A stretch of 64,000 nt of DNA from Caproicibacter fermentans (lineage in GTDB: Bacteria; Bacillota; Clostridia; Oscillospirales; Acutalibacteraceae): NCBI RefSeq assembly GCF_009746625.1, contig NZ_VWXL01000106.1, positions 51,322 through 115,321 on the forward strand, read 5' to 3'. Below, one piece after another: positions 42,198-50,477 of the stretch. The notes below the pieces were generated by a model. The model did no database searches. It was not told the origin of the DNA and worked only from the letters and a program-made list of their open reading frames with translations. The position numbers and the translations under genes were made by a program. Each line of letters starts with the position of its first letter. The stretch's first letter is position 1.

Positions 42198-43706
42198 ATG
42201 ACGGAATGGGTTCAAGGCTTTTTACAATTAATGCAGCCGATGGTGCTGCTTTCTCTGCTGATTGGCGTAATAGCCGGTGCCGTCATCGGCGCCCTTCCAG
42301 GTCTTTCGGCTACCATGGGAATCGCTATTCTGACGCCGATCACTTTCTGGATGCCTGCCGATCAGGGCTTTGCAATGCTGATCGGACTTTGGAATTCCGC
42401 GATCTTTGCGGGCGGGATCTCTGCAATTCTGATTAATACGCCGGGAACGCCGGCTTCCATCGCGAGCACGTTCGACGGCTATGCGCTGTACAAGCAGGGC
42501 AAGGGCGGGCTTGCGCTTGGAATCAATGTGATTTATTCCGCTATTGCGGGAATTATCAGTACGGTAGCATTGATTTTTTTCTCGTTTCCCCTTGCAAAGT
42601 TTGCCGTGGGATTCGGTCCGACCGAGTATTTCGCCCTCGCTTTGTTCGGCATCTCCATGATGATTACAGTTTCCGGAACTTCTGTTTTGAAAGGGGTCAC
42701 GGTCGGATTCCTCGGCCTTCTGCTTTCCACAGTCGGTCTGGACCCGATCCTGTCCGTCAAGCGCTACACAATGGGCTCTACCGATTTGCTCGCCGGCATC
42801 TCCTTCTTGCCTGTCATGATCGGGATGTTTGGAATCGGAGAGGTCCTGTCTCAAATTTTTGAATACAAACAGTCTCAGCAGGACAGGGAAGCCAGGGAAA
42901 AAGCGGCCAATCTGGAGCTAGGACGTGTGCTGCCAAATAAATCGGAGGCAAAGGCGCTTGCCGCGCCGACCTTTTTCGCATCTCTCGTCGCAACGGTCGT
43001 TGGGGCAATCCCGGCGGCGGGCGGAGACATCGCCTCCATTATCTGCTGGGGACAGGCCAGAAAAATGTCCAAGCATCCGGAAGAATACGGAAACGGTTCG
43101 ATGGAGGGGCTGGCCGTCAGCTGTGCCGCGAACAACGGGGTAATCGGCGGCGCCCTGACAACCATGCTTACGCTGGGGATTCCCGGCGACTCCGTCAGCG
43201 CGATTCTGATCGGTTCGCTTACCATGTACGGAATGCAGCCGGGACCCAAGATGTTTACGGACAATAAGCCGTTTGTCATCAATATCATGCTGCTGATGAT
43301 CCTGGCCAACGTCCTGATGATGATATTTGGACTTTTAACCGCGAAAGCATCTGCGAAGGTTCTGAATGTAAAGCCTCAGACGGTTTGGGTTGCGGTCTGT
43401 GTTCTGTGTATTGTCGGTTCCTTTGCGCTGAACAACAGCATTTTTGACGTGATCGTCATGTCCCTTGCCGGCCTTCTCGGATTTGCTTTTAAACGCGGCG
43501 GATTTCCGGTCGGACCGTTTATTCTCGGACTTTTGCTGGGCGGTATGCTGGAATCCAATTTGAGAAGAGCTCTGGTTTTGTCCAATGGGAGCTATGCGAT
43601 ATTTGTTACCAGACCCGTTACGCTGGTTCTGCTTCTGTTGATTGCTACGGTGTTTTTGTACCCGATCGTCAAGTCAATGGTGCAGCGGAAGAGAGAAACA
43701 ACTTAA
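42198..43706 (+). CDS. Tripartite tricarboxylate transporter, large permease TctA
   Basis: 502 residues, about twelve membrane helices. The signature GALPGLSATMGIAILTPITF lies near the N-terminus, and the later GIPGDSVSAILIGSL is equally conserved. Together with TctB and TctC it forms a secondary, cation-driven importer. ATG 42198 was taken because AAGGGG precedes it by a normal distance. Confidence 0.94.
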   Translation: MTEWVQGFLQLMQPMVLLSLLIGVIAGAVIGALPGLSATMGIAILTPITFWMPADQGFAMLIGLWNSAIFAGGISAILINTPGTPASIASTFDGYALYKQGKGGLALGINVIYSAIAGIISTVALIFFSFPLAKFAVGFGPTEYFALALFGISMMITVSGTSVLKGVTVGFLGLLLSTVGLDPILSVKRYTMGSTDLLAGISFLPVMIGMFGIGEVLSQIFEYKQSQQDREAREKAANLELGRVLPNKSEAKALAAPTFFASLVATVVGAIPAAGGDIASIICWGQARKMSKHPEEYGNGSMEGLAVSCAANNGVIGGALTTMLTLGIPGDSVSAILIGSLTMYGMQPGPKMFTDNKPFVINIMLLMILANVLMMIFGLLTAKASAKVLNVKPQTVWVAVCVLCIVGSFALNNSIFDVIVMSLAGLLGFAFKRGGFPVGPFILGLLLGGMLESNLRRALVLSNGSYAIFVTRPVTLVLLLLIATVFLYPIVKSMVQRKRETT

Positions 43707-43764
43707 TCTTAAAGATTTCCGGGAGCGGAAAGTCGAAAAAATTTATCGATGCGGCTCCACGATA

Positions 43765-43793
43765 TGGAAATGTTTCTTTTGTTGCTTTATAAT
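43765..43793 (+). promoter_or_regulatory. Possible promoter for the LacI-kinase-aldolase genes
   Basis: TGGAAA, 17 bp, TATAAT, 41 bp before the lacI-type gene. The -35 match is weak. No clear terminator separates tctA from this promoter, so read-through is also likely. Confidence 0.5.
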
Positions 43794-43833
43794 GAAGAAC
43801 AGTGAATAGAAACGAATACCGAAGGGGCTGCTC

Positions 43834-44877
43834 ATGATGACAATTCGAGAAATAGCGGAACTGGCGGGCGTATCTCCCGCCACGGTTTCCCTGGTGCTGA
43901 ATGACAAAGACGGCGTCAGTGTTGAAACGAGACAGAGAGTAAGGACGTTTCTGGAGGAATCCGGATACCATCAGAAAAGGTCGTACAACCGCACGGACCG
44001 GAAAAGTATTCGGTTTATCAAATACAAGGACAAAGGTCTTCTGGTTGAACATAACGGCGAATTTATCACCCGCGTGATTGACGGCATTGAGGACGGAGCG
44101 CGTTCCGCTGGGATTAATTTAAAAATAACCAATGTGACTTCCGACAATCTGGAACGGATGATTGAAGAAATCAACGCGGAACAGGATGACGGGATTATCT
44201 TTCTTGGCACGGAATACCGCGCGGAGGATTCCGATTTTCTTAAAAAATTGACGGCCCCTGTTGTGGTGGTTGACAATGAAATGAGAAATCAGAGCTTTGA
44301 CGCGGTTGTCATGAATAATGAAAACGCGGTGTTTTCGGCGGTTTCCTACTTGAAATCTCTCGGGCACACCCGGATTGGGCATATCCGGAGCGAATACGTT
44401 ACGGACAATTTTCATGCCCGCGAAGTGGGTTTCCTGCGCGCCATGCAGGAAGAAAATCTTCCGGTCAATTCCGCGGATACGTATTATGTTCAGCCGGATC
44501 TGGATACTTCCTATGAGATGCTGCTGAAATACGCGGAAGACAGAAGGGATTTTCCAACAGCTTTTTTCGCAGACAACGACATTCTGGCGGTCGGCGCCCT
44601 CAGGGCGTTCCGGCAGGCGGGCAAACGGGTACCGGACGATATTTCCGTCATTGGAATGGATGACCTGATGCTTGCCAGCATTTCGGAACCGCTCCTGACA
44701 ACGCTGAAAATTCATAAGAAGACCATGGGCAAAATGGCGGTGTCGCGCCTGATGGACAAAATATTTGAAGGAGATCAGACCGTATTGAAGGTTTTGGTGG
44801 ATGCGGAACTGGTGGTTCGAGATTCCACCGGCCCTCATGTGGGAAAATCGACAGAACAGTCGGATGTGAAGTTATGA
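43834..44877 (+). CDS. LacI-family transcriptional regulator
   Basis: 347 residues. N-terminal helix-turn-helix TIREIAELAGVSPATVSLVLN, hinge, then a periplasmic-binding-like effector domain (IIFLGTEYRAEDSDF, HIRSEYVTDNFHAREVGFL, VIGMDDLMLASISEP). Likely controls the surrounding catabolic genes with a pathway intermediate as inducer; no classic LacI operator with a central CG was spotted in the divergent control region, so its target site is open. It overlaps the following kinase gene by 4 bp. Confidence 0.93.
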   Translation: MMTIREIAELAGVSPATVSLVLNDKDGVSVETRQRVRTFLEESGYHQKRSYNRTDRKSIRFIKYKDKGLLVEHNGEFITRVIDGIEDGARSAGINLKITNVTSDNLERMIEEINAEQDDGIIFLGTEYRAEDSDFLKKLTAPVVVVDNEMRNQSFDAVVMNNENAVFSAVSYLKSLGHTRIGHIRSEYVTDNFHAREVGFLRAMQEENLPVNSADTYYVQPDLDTSYEMLLKYAEDRRDFPTAFFADNDILAVGALRAFRQAGKRVPDDISVIGMDDLMLASISEPLLTTLKIHKKTMGKMAVSRLMDKIFEGDQTVLKVLVDAELVVRDSTGPHVGKSTEQSDVKL

Positions 44878-45782
44878 AAATTCTGGATTTTGGTTCATTA
44901 AATCTTGACTATGTATTTCAAGTGGATTCTATTGTATTGCCGGGGCAGACCATTCTCTCCAATCGGATGACGCTTTCTACCGGCGGAAAAGGGTTTAATC
45001 AGGCTGTCGCTGCGGCAAGAGCCGGAGCGGCTGTTTTTTTCGCCGGTGCGCTGGCTGAAAAAGACCTTCCTGTTTTTCAGAAGATATTGGATGAATGCGG
45101 CGCGGATTGGTCGCTGCTCGACACTGGCCATGAGTTTACGGGCAGTGCGATGATTCAGGTCGACCGCGGCGGCCAGAACTGCATTGTCCTTTACGGCGGA
45201 GCCAACCAGGAAATAACGCGTGATTTTATCTGTAAGGTTCTTTCCGGGTTTGGAAACGGAGATGTTCTTCTCCTTCAAAATGAAATTTCAGAGCTTCCGT
45301 TTTTAATGAAACAGGCGTCGGAACGGGGGATGAGAATTTTTCTGAATCCTTCCCCCGTCAACCGGCAGCTTTTCGAGTGCCCCATAGAGGCGGCCGATAC
45401 GCTCTTATTAAATGAAATCGAAGGACTGCAAATCAGCGGGGCAAAACAGCTGGATGAGATTCCGGACCTGCTGCTGAAAAAATATCCTGAGGTGAAAATA
45501 GTACTTACGCTTGGAAAACAGGGCGTTGTCTATGCCGACAAAAACAGAAGGCTAAGTCATGGCATATACGATGTGCCGATCGAAGACACCACGGCGGCGG
45601 GCGACACCTTTACCGGTTTTTACCTTGCCGGCATACTGAAAGACAACGACGCGGCTCGTGCGCTTCGCATTGCTTCCGCCGCGTCATCCCTGGCGGTCAG
45701 CCGGCGCGGCGCGGCCGGTTCCATTCCCACGATGAAAGAGGTCGAAGCTTTTTTAAGAGAATCGGAGAAGACGAAGTCTTAA
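44874..45782 (+). CDS. Ribokinase-family (PfkB) sugar kinase
   Basis: 302 residues. Ribokinase-type motifs: STGGKGFNQAVAAARAGA near the N-terminus and DTTAAGDTFTGFYLAG near the C-terminus, with Asp of GDTF as catalytic base. The sequence is closer to ribokinase than to classic 2-keto-3-deoxygluconate kinase, but next to a KDPG aldolase a keto-deoxy sugar acid is a plausible substrate. Coupled to the regulator by ATGA overlap. Confidence 0.85.
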   Translation: MKILDFGSLNLDYVFQVDSIVLPGQTILSNRMTLSTGGKGFNQAVAAARAGAAVFFAGALAEKDLPVFQKILDECGADWSLLDTGHEFTGSAMIQVDRGGQNCIVLYGGANQEITRDFICKVLSGFGNGDVLLLQNEISELPFLMKQASERGMRIFLNPSPVNRQLFECPIEAADTLLLNEIEGLQISGAKQLDEIPDLLLKKYPEVKIVLTLGKQGVVYADKNRRLSHGIYDVPIEDTTAAGDTFTGFYLAGILKDNDAARALRIASAASSLAVSRRGAAGSIPTMKEVEAFLRESEKTKS

Positions 45783-45808
45783 TCAAAAAAAGAAGGGGTT
45801 GTGTTTTT

Positions 45809-46777
45809 ATGAGGTCGGTATTGAATTTGATAGAAAGCTACGGGATGATCCCTGTCCTGAATATCAAAAGGGAGGAAGACGCGCTGCCGCTTGCGAAAGC
45901 GCTTCGGAAAGGCGGCCTTCCGCTGATGGAGGTAATGTTCCGCACGGAAGCCGCCGCCGCGTGTATTCAAAAAATCGCGGCGGAGATGCCGGATTTCTGT
46001 ATCGGGGCCGGTACGGTGCTGACGGTGGAACAGGCTAAAAAAGCGAAGGAGTGCGGAGCAAAATTCATTGTATCCCCGGATTTCAGCGAAGAAGTGATCC
46101 GGTATTGCCAAAAGGAGAATCTGCCGGTGGTGCCGGGCTGCATTACGCCGTCGGAGGTTCATCGGGCCGTTTCCATGGGACTGACGGTTCTTAAGTTCTT
46201 CCCCGCCATTCAAATGGGCGGACTCAAGACCATGCAGCTTTTCTCAGGCCCGTATCCGCAGGTCAAATTTGTCCCGACCGGAGATCTGACCAGAAAAGAA
46301 ATGAACGAGTACCTTTCTTGTTCGAAGGTTGCGGCTGCCGGCGGGGATTTTATGCTCAGCTACGACGATATAGAAAACCGCAGATTTGACCAAATTGAAC
46401 AGAGCGTCCGCGAGACGATTCTGGAACATCTTGACTTTCATATCGCGCATGTGGGAATCAACTGCGCTTCCTCCGGCGAGGCGAAGGCGCTCGGTGAAGC
46501 CCTGTCCTCCGTGCTGTTTCAGAATGTGACGGAATATGAAAAAAGTTATTTTTCCGGCAGCCTGTTTGAATTGATGAAAGCCCCGTTTTACAACAAAGGC
46601 GGGCACGTTGCAATCGGCACCCGCGACGCGGAACGCGCGTACTCTTTTTTAAAGACTTCCGGTATCCGGTTTCACGAAGAAACGCTGGCCCGTGACGAAA
46701 ACGGAAGGGTAAAAGCGGTATATCTCGAGCCCGATTTCGGCGGTTTTGCGCTCCACCTTCTGCAGCACGAAAAATAG
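45809..46777 (+). CDS. KDPG/KHG aldolase fused to a VOC (glyoxalase-like) domain
   Basis: 322 residues. Residues 1-205 are a complete class I KDPG aldolase: Glu41 in MEVMFRTE, GAGTVLT at 66-72 and Schiff-base Lys129 in VLKFFPA. From about 210 a second domain starts (HIAHVGIN) that looks like a vicinal-oxygen-chelate fold: candidate metal ligands His214, Glu254, His266 and His316. Ordinary KDPG aldolases end near residue 210. The extra domain might act as an epimerase, isomerase or lyase on the same substrate, or be regulatory; its role is unknown. Confidence 0.85.
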   Translation: MRSVLNLIESYGMIPVLNIKREEDALPLAKALRKGGLPLMEVMFRTEAAAACIQKIAAEMPDFCIGAGTVLTVEQAKKAKECGAKFIVSPDFSEEVIRYCQKENLPVVPGCITPSEVHRAVSMGLTVLKFFPAIQMGGLKTMQLFSGPYPQVKFVPTGDLTRKEMNEYLSCSKVAAAGGDFMLSYDDIENRRFDQIEQSVRETILEHLDFHIAHVGINCASSGEAKALGEALSSVLFQNVTEYEKSYFSGSLFELMKAPFYNKGGHVAIGTRDAERAYSFLKTSGIRFHEETLARDENGRVKAVYLEPDFGGFALHLLQHEK

Positions 46778-46799
46778 AGGCATGCCTGTCAGAAAAATG

Positions 46800-46828
46800 T
46801 TGCGCGGTTCGCAGGAATGTGATATGAT
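46800..46828 (+). promoter_or_regulatory. Promoter for rplS
   Basis: TTGCGC, 17 bp, TATGAT, giving a leader of about 115 nt. Confidence 0.65.
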
Positions 46829-46835
46829 AGAGAAG

Positions 46836-46950
46836 CATTTGAGATCCGTCGGAGAAATCCGATGGGATTCAATGCCTGAAAAAATTTTATGGCATTGAAA
46901 CGGACAGTCCTCTGCCGACGGCATGAATGTCTGAAATTTAGGAGGATTCA
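46836..46950 (+). promoter_or_regulatory. Structured rplS leader, possible L19 autoregulatory element
   Basis: The leader can form ATCC/GGAT-based and CAATGCC/GGCATTG (46870-46876 with 46891-46897) hairpins before the AGGAGG site. L19 leader motifs are known in low-GC Firmicutes; a match was not tested. Confidence 0.4.
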
Positions 46951-46952
46951 TC

Positions 46953-47297
46953 ATGGACGCTTTAAAGACAATCTCACAAAATTCGATGAAAGCGGAGCTG
47001 CCCGCTTTTGAAATCGGCGATACCGTTCGGATCGACGTTAACATCCGTGAAGGCGAACGCGAAAGAATTCAGGCTTTTGAGGGAACCGTTATTGCCCGCA
47101 AAGGCTCCGGTGTCGGCGAGACCTTTACGGTCCGCCGCGTTTCCTACGGCGTTGGCGTGGAAAGGGTTTTTCCGCTGCATTCCCCGAATGTAAAGGGAGT
47201 CAAAGTCATCCGCAGGGGTAATGTCCGCAGGGCAAAGCTGTATTATCTGCGCGGCAGGGTCGGCAAGGCCGCAAAGGTCAAGAGCAAAATCCAGTAA
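46953..47297 (+). CDS. rplS: 50S ribosomal protein L19
   Basis: 114 residues, at the 30S-50S interface. Conserved segments [39 protein letters not shown] and [12 protein letters not shown]. The ATG follows TTAGGAGGATT. It is followed by its own terminator, so the downstream signal peptidases are transcribed separately or by read-through. Confidence 0.97.
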   Translation: MDALKTISQNSMKAELPAFEIGDTVRIDVNIREGERERIQAFEGTVIARKGSGVGETFTVRRVSYGVGVERVFPLHSPNVKGVKVIRRGNVRRAKLYYLRGRVGKAAKVKSKIQ

Positions 47298-47319
47298 GAG
47301 AATTCATACAGCGCATGGG

Positions 47320-47346
47320 AAGGGACATTTCGGTGTCCCTTTTTTG
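47320..47346 (+). terminator. Terminator after rplS
   Basis: 8-bp stem AAGGGACA/TGTCCCTT with TTTCGG loop and T-run. Confidence 0.88.
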
Positions 47347-47369
47347 TTCTTTTGATCGGAGGAAATAGA

Positions 47370-47951
47370 ATGAAGGATGTGTCGGATGCCGATTCCCTGC
47401 AGGAAAACGGTGCTGTTGAGAACCGGATTGCGGAGAATTGCTATGAGTGGATCGAAGCCCTGATTATCTCGCTTTCCGTCATCATGATTTTGTTTGTGTC
47501 TCTGTTCCGCGTCAATATCGTTGTTGACGGGGATTCCATGAAACCCAATTTTTATAATGGCAACCGGGTCCTGGTATCCTGCCTGAGCAGGAATCTTTCT
47601 CAGGGGGACGTTGTGGTAATCGATGCGAACGGAACCGGACTGAAGGAACGCATCATCAAGCGCGTGATCGCGACCGGAGGACAGACGGTGAATATCGATT
47701 TTACGACCGGCATCGTATCTGTCGACGGAAAAGAAATTGACGAGTCCGCGTATATTAAAAACGGAATTACAAAAGACCAGTATGACGTTAAATTTCCACA
47801 GAAAGTTCCGGCAGGCCATATTTTTGTTCTGGGGGACAACCGCACCATTTCCGAAGACAGCCGGTTTCAGGAAGTGGGAATGATCGACTGCCGGTATGTG
47901 ATCGGCAAGGTGGTTTTCCTTTTGAACCCGTTCCATTCTATTGTAAAATAA
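47370..47951 (+). CDS. Signal peptidase I (first copy)
   Basis: 193-residue membrane serine protease that removes Sec/Tat signal peptides. One N-terminal membrane helix (about 29-46), catalytic Ser56 in GDSMKP and general base Lys97 in ERIIKRVIA, then LGDNRTISEDSR. The ATG at 47370 follows GGAGGA by 6 bp. It is followed by a clear paralogue. Confidence 0.93.
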   Translation: MKDVSDADSLQENGAVENRIAENCYEWIEALIISLSVIMILFVSLFRVNIVVDGDSMKPNFYNGNRVLVSCLSRNLSQGDVVVIDANGTGLKERIIKRVIATGGQTVNIDFTTGIVSVDGKEIDESAYIKNGITKDQYDVKFPQKVPAGHIFVLGDNRTISEDSRFQEVGMIDCRYVIGKVVFLLNPFHSIVK

Positions 47952-47986
47952 AACGTTATGTAATTGGGTAAGGAGTTGAATTCCCG

Positions 47987-48571
47987 TTGGAAAAAGCGGA
48001 GCCGGAAGCGGAAAAGGGGAAAAAGCCGTCCAAAACGAACGGCTTCGCAGTTAACTGTTACGAATGGATCGAGGCGCTGATTACCTCCCTGATTATTGTT
48101 GTGCTTCTGTTCTCCTTTTCGGTTAGGATCGTAAGTGTCAGCGGGCCTTCCATGCTGCCCAATCTGCGCTCCGGCGACAGAATCCTTCTCTTCAGCGGGT
48201 TTTACAAACCCCGGCAGGACGACGTAGTCGTCATTACCCATACGCAGGGGCTTTCGGAACCGATTATCAAGCGGGTGATTGCGCTTGAAAACCAAACGGT
48301 TAATATTGATTTTCAGTCCGGCACCGTCATTGTCGACGGAAAACGCCTGGACGAATCCCGGTATATTCAAAACGGTATTACCAAACAGCCTTCGGATTAT
48401 CAATTTCCGCTGACCGTACCGAAAGGGTGTGTCTTTGTGCTTGGCGACAATCGCCTGGTTTCCAACGACAGCCGCAGCCGCGACGTGGGAATGGTGGACC
48501 AGCGATTTATACTGGGCAAGGCGGAATGGGTCCTTTATCCGTTTGACCGCTTTGGAAAAGTAAATTCTTAA
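47987..48571 (+). CDS. Signal peptidase I (second copy)
   Basis: 194 residues, TTG start after AAGGAG. Same layout as the first copy: NCYEWIEALI at the same position, membrane helix, catalytic Ser55 in GPSMLP, Lys95 in EPIIKRVIA and LGDNRLVSNDSR. The shared NCYEWIEALI and QTVNIDF segments mark a tandem duplication that has since diverged. Both copies look active. The different residues around the active serine may give different substrate preference. Confidence 0.92.
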   Translation: MEKAEPEAEKGKKPSKTNGFAVNCYEWIEALITSLIIVVLLFSFSVRIVSVSGPSMLPNLRSGDRILLFSGFYKPRQDDVVVITHTQGLSEPIIKRVIALENQTVNIDFQSGTVIVDGKRLDESRYIQNGITKQPSDYQFPLTVPKGCVFVLGDNRLVSNDSRSRDVGMVDQRFILGKAEWVLYPFDRFGKVNS

Positions 48572-48583
48572 GGGGGTAAATTC

Positions 48584-49459
48584 ATGCAGGAAGGCCGGCC
48601 GATTCAGTGGTTTCCCGGCCATATGGCCAAAACCCGTCGGCTCATGGAAAAAAATATCAAGCTGGTTGACGCTGTGGCGGAAGTAATCGACGCCCGGATT
48701 CCCTACAGCAGCCGGAATCCGGAGCTGAATCAGCTGGCGGGCGGAAAACCCCGTATCATGCTTCTGAACAAATCCGATCTTGCGGACCCCGTCTTTACCA
48801 GAGAATGGATTGCGTTTTTTCAGGAGCACGGCATGGGGGCGATTGCTGTGGACTGCCGTTCGGGAAACGGCCTGAACGGGTTTTTGCCGCTGGCCAAACG
48901 CATCCTTGCGGAAAAGCTGGAGGCCTGGCGGGAAAAAGGGATGGCGGGGCGCAGAATCAGAATTCTTGTCGCCGGAATCCCGAACGCTGGGAAAAGCTCG
49001 CTGATTAACCGTCTTTCCGGCAACAGCCGTGCATCGGTGGAAGACAGGCCCGGCGTCACCCGCAGCAGCCAGTGGTTTCCGGTGGGAAAAGAGATGGAGG
49101 TCCTTGACACTCCCGGCATTCTGTGGCCGAAATTTGAAGACCCCGCCGTAGGGGAACGCCTGGCGTTTACCGGTGCGATCAAGGATGACGTCATCGATCT
49201 TGAAACTCTGGCATGCCGGCTGCTGGAGGTTCTGGCCGCCGGCTATGCGGGGCTTCTGGCGAAGCGGTACTGTCTGGAAAACGACATTTCGGGCCTTGGC
49301 GGTTATGAATTGCTGGAGATGATCGGCAGAAAACGCGGAATGCGCGCGGGCGGCGGAGCAATCGATACGGAACGTGCCGCCATCATGCTTCTGGATGAAT
49401 TTCGGGCGGGTAAAATCGGAAGGATCACATTGGAAAAGGCCGGTGAAGGGCATGACTGA
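48584..49459 (+). CDS. rbgA: Ribosome biogenesis GTPase RbgA (YlqF)
   Basis: 291-residue circularly permuted GTPase needed for late 50S assembly in Bacillus. FPGHMAKTRRLM at the start, G4 NKSDL before G1 GIPNAGKSS, DTPG and a C-terminal helical RNA-binding domain. Follows the signal peptidases closely and overlaps rnhB by 8 bp, the usual rplS-lep-rbgA-rnhB order of Firmicutes. Confidence 0.95.
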   Translation: MQEGRPIQWFPGHMAKTRRLMEKNIKLVDAVAEVIDARIPYSSRNPELNQLAGGKPRIMLLNKSDLADPVFTREWIAFFQEHGMGAIAVDCRSGNGLNGFLPLAKRILAEKLEAWREKGMAGRRIRILVAGIPNAGKSSLINRLSGNSRASVEDRPGVTRSSQWFPVGKEMEVLDTPGILWPKFEDPAVGERLAFTGAIKDDVIDLETLACRLLEVLAAGYAGLLAKRYCLENDISGLGGYELLEMIGRKRGMRAGGGAIDTERAAIMLLDEFRAGKIGRITLEKAGEGHD

Positions 49460-50069
49460 CTGGCATTTTTACGAAGAAGAAGCACGGCGCGACGGCTATC
49501 CGCTTGTGTGCGGGATCGACGAGGCGGGGCGCGGACCGCTTGCCGGGCCCGTGTTTGCCGCAGCGGTTATCCTCCCGCCGCAGGTTCAAATTGAAGGCCT
49601 CAACGATTCTAAAAAGTTAAGTCCCAACAAGCGGGAAGAGCTCTATGATGTCATTTGCGGTACGGCGCAGGCATACGGCGTCGGATTTGCAACCGAAGGC
49701 GAGATCGATGAAATCAATATCCTTCGGGCGACTTTCCTCGCCATGCGGCGAGCGTTCGATCAGCTGAATCTTTGCCCGGACTGCGCTCTGGTCGACGGCA
49801 ACCGAATGCCTGACCTCGGCGTAGAGACGAGACTAATTGTAAAGGGCGATTCTCTTTCCGCCAGTATTGCGGCGGCTTCCATTCTTGCCAAGGTCAGCCG
49901 TGACCGGGTGATGTGCCGGATTGACGAAATTTATCCGGACTATGGATTCGCAAAGCACAAGGGTTACGGGACCGCGCTGCATATGGACAGACTCCGGGAA
50001 AAGGGCCCTTGCCCGGTGCACCGCAGAACCTTTTTAAAAAAGATATTGGCCGGGTCCGGCAATGAATAA
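49452..50069 (+). CDS. rnhB: Ribonuclease HII
   Basis: 205 residues; removes misincorporated ribonucleotides and RNA primers. Active-site GIDEAGRGPLAGPV, DGNRMP and the ASILAKVSRDR helix are intact. The ATG at 49452 inside the end of rbgA is chosen because the protein then begins at the normal distance before GIDEAGRG. It overlaps yraN by 8 bp. Confidence 0.95.
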   Translation: MTDWHFYEEEARRDGYPLVCGIDEAGRGPLAGPVFAAAVILPPQVQIEGLNDSKKLSPNKREELYDVICGTAQAYGVGFATEGEIDEINILRATFLAMRRAFDQLNLCPDCALVDGNRMPDLGVETRLIVKGDSLSASIAAASILAKVSRDRVMCRIDEIYPDYGFAKHKGYGTALHMDRLREKGPCPVHRRTFLKKILAGSGNE

Positions 50070-50433
50070 TTCGTCAGGGCCCTTTGGGGAAAAGGCTGCG
50101 TCCGATTATCTGACCGAAAACGGGTATCGGATTTTGGAACGGAATTATCATAGCCGGTTCGGTGAGATCGACATAATCGCGGAAAACGGTCAGTATATTA
50201 TATTTGCCGAAGTCAAAACAAGAGAGGCATTTTCCTTGGTTGGCCCCGAATATGCCGTCACGCCGGGCAAACAGAGAAAAATCGCAAAGACGGCCCTTTT
50301 GTATCTGCAAAAAAACAAAACCCTGCTGCAGCCTCGTTTTGACGTAATTGGGATTGTGACTTCGGGCAGCGGCCGCTCCGTGGTCTCCCTGAATCATATC
50401 AAAGACGCATTCTGCTTTTCGTCCTTTTATTGA
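50062..50433 (+). CDS. YraN/UPF0102 family nuclease-like protein
   Basis: 123 residues with a PD-(D/E)xK-type core: GEIDIIAENGQYIIFAEVKTR, where Asp and the E-x-K would bind metal. The family is thought to act in DNA metabolism, but a function is not established. Overlaps rnhB, as in many bacteria. Confidence 0.88.
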   Translation: MNNSSGPFGEKAASDYLTENGYRILERNYHSRFGEIDIIAENGQYIIFAEVKTREAFSLVGPEYAVTPGKQRKIAKTALLYLQKNKTLLQPRFDVIGIVTSGSGRSVVSLNHIKDAFCFSSFY

Positions 50434-50477
50434 AACTGCAAAACCGGAACCTATATTTTGGCAAGGGGGAACAGAAA

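Noticed and set aside
47867..49453. 528-codon minus-strand frame opposite lepB-rbgA
   Set aside because: Antisense to confident genes with no start signal or family motif.
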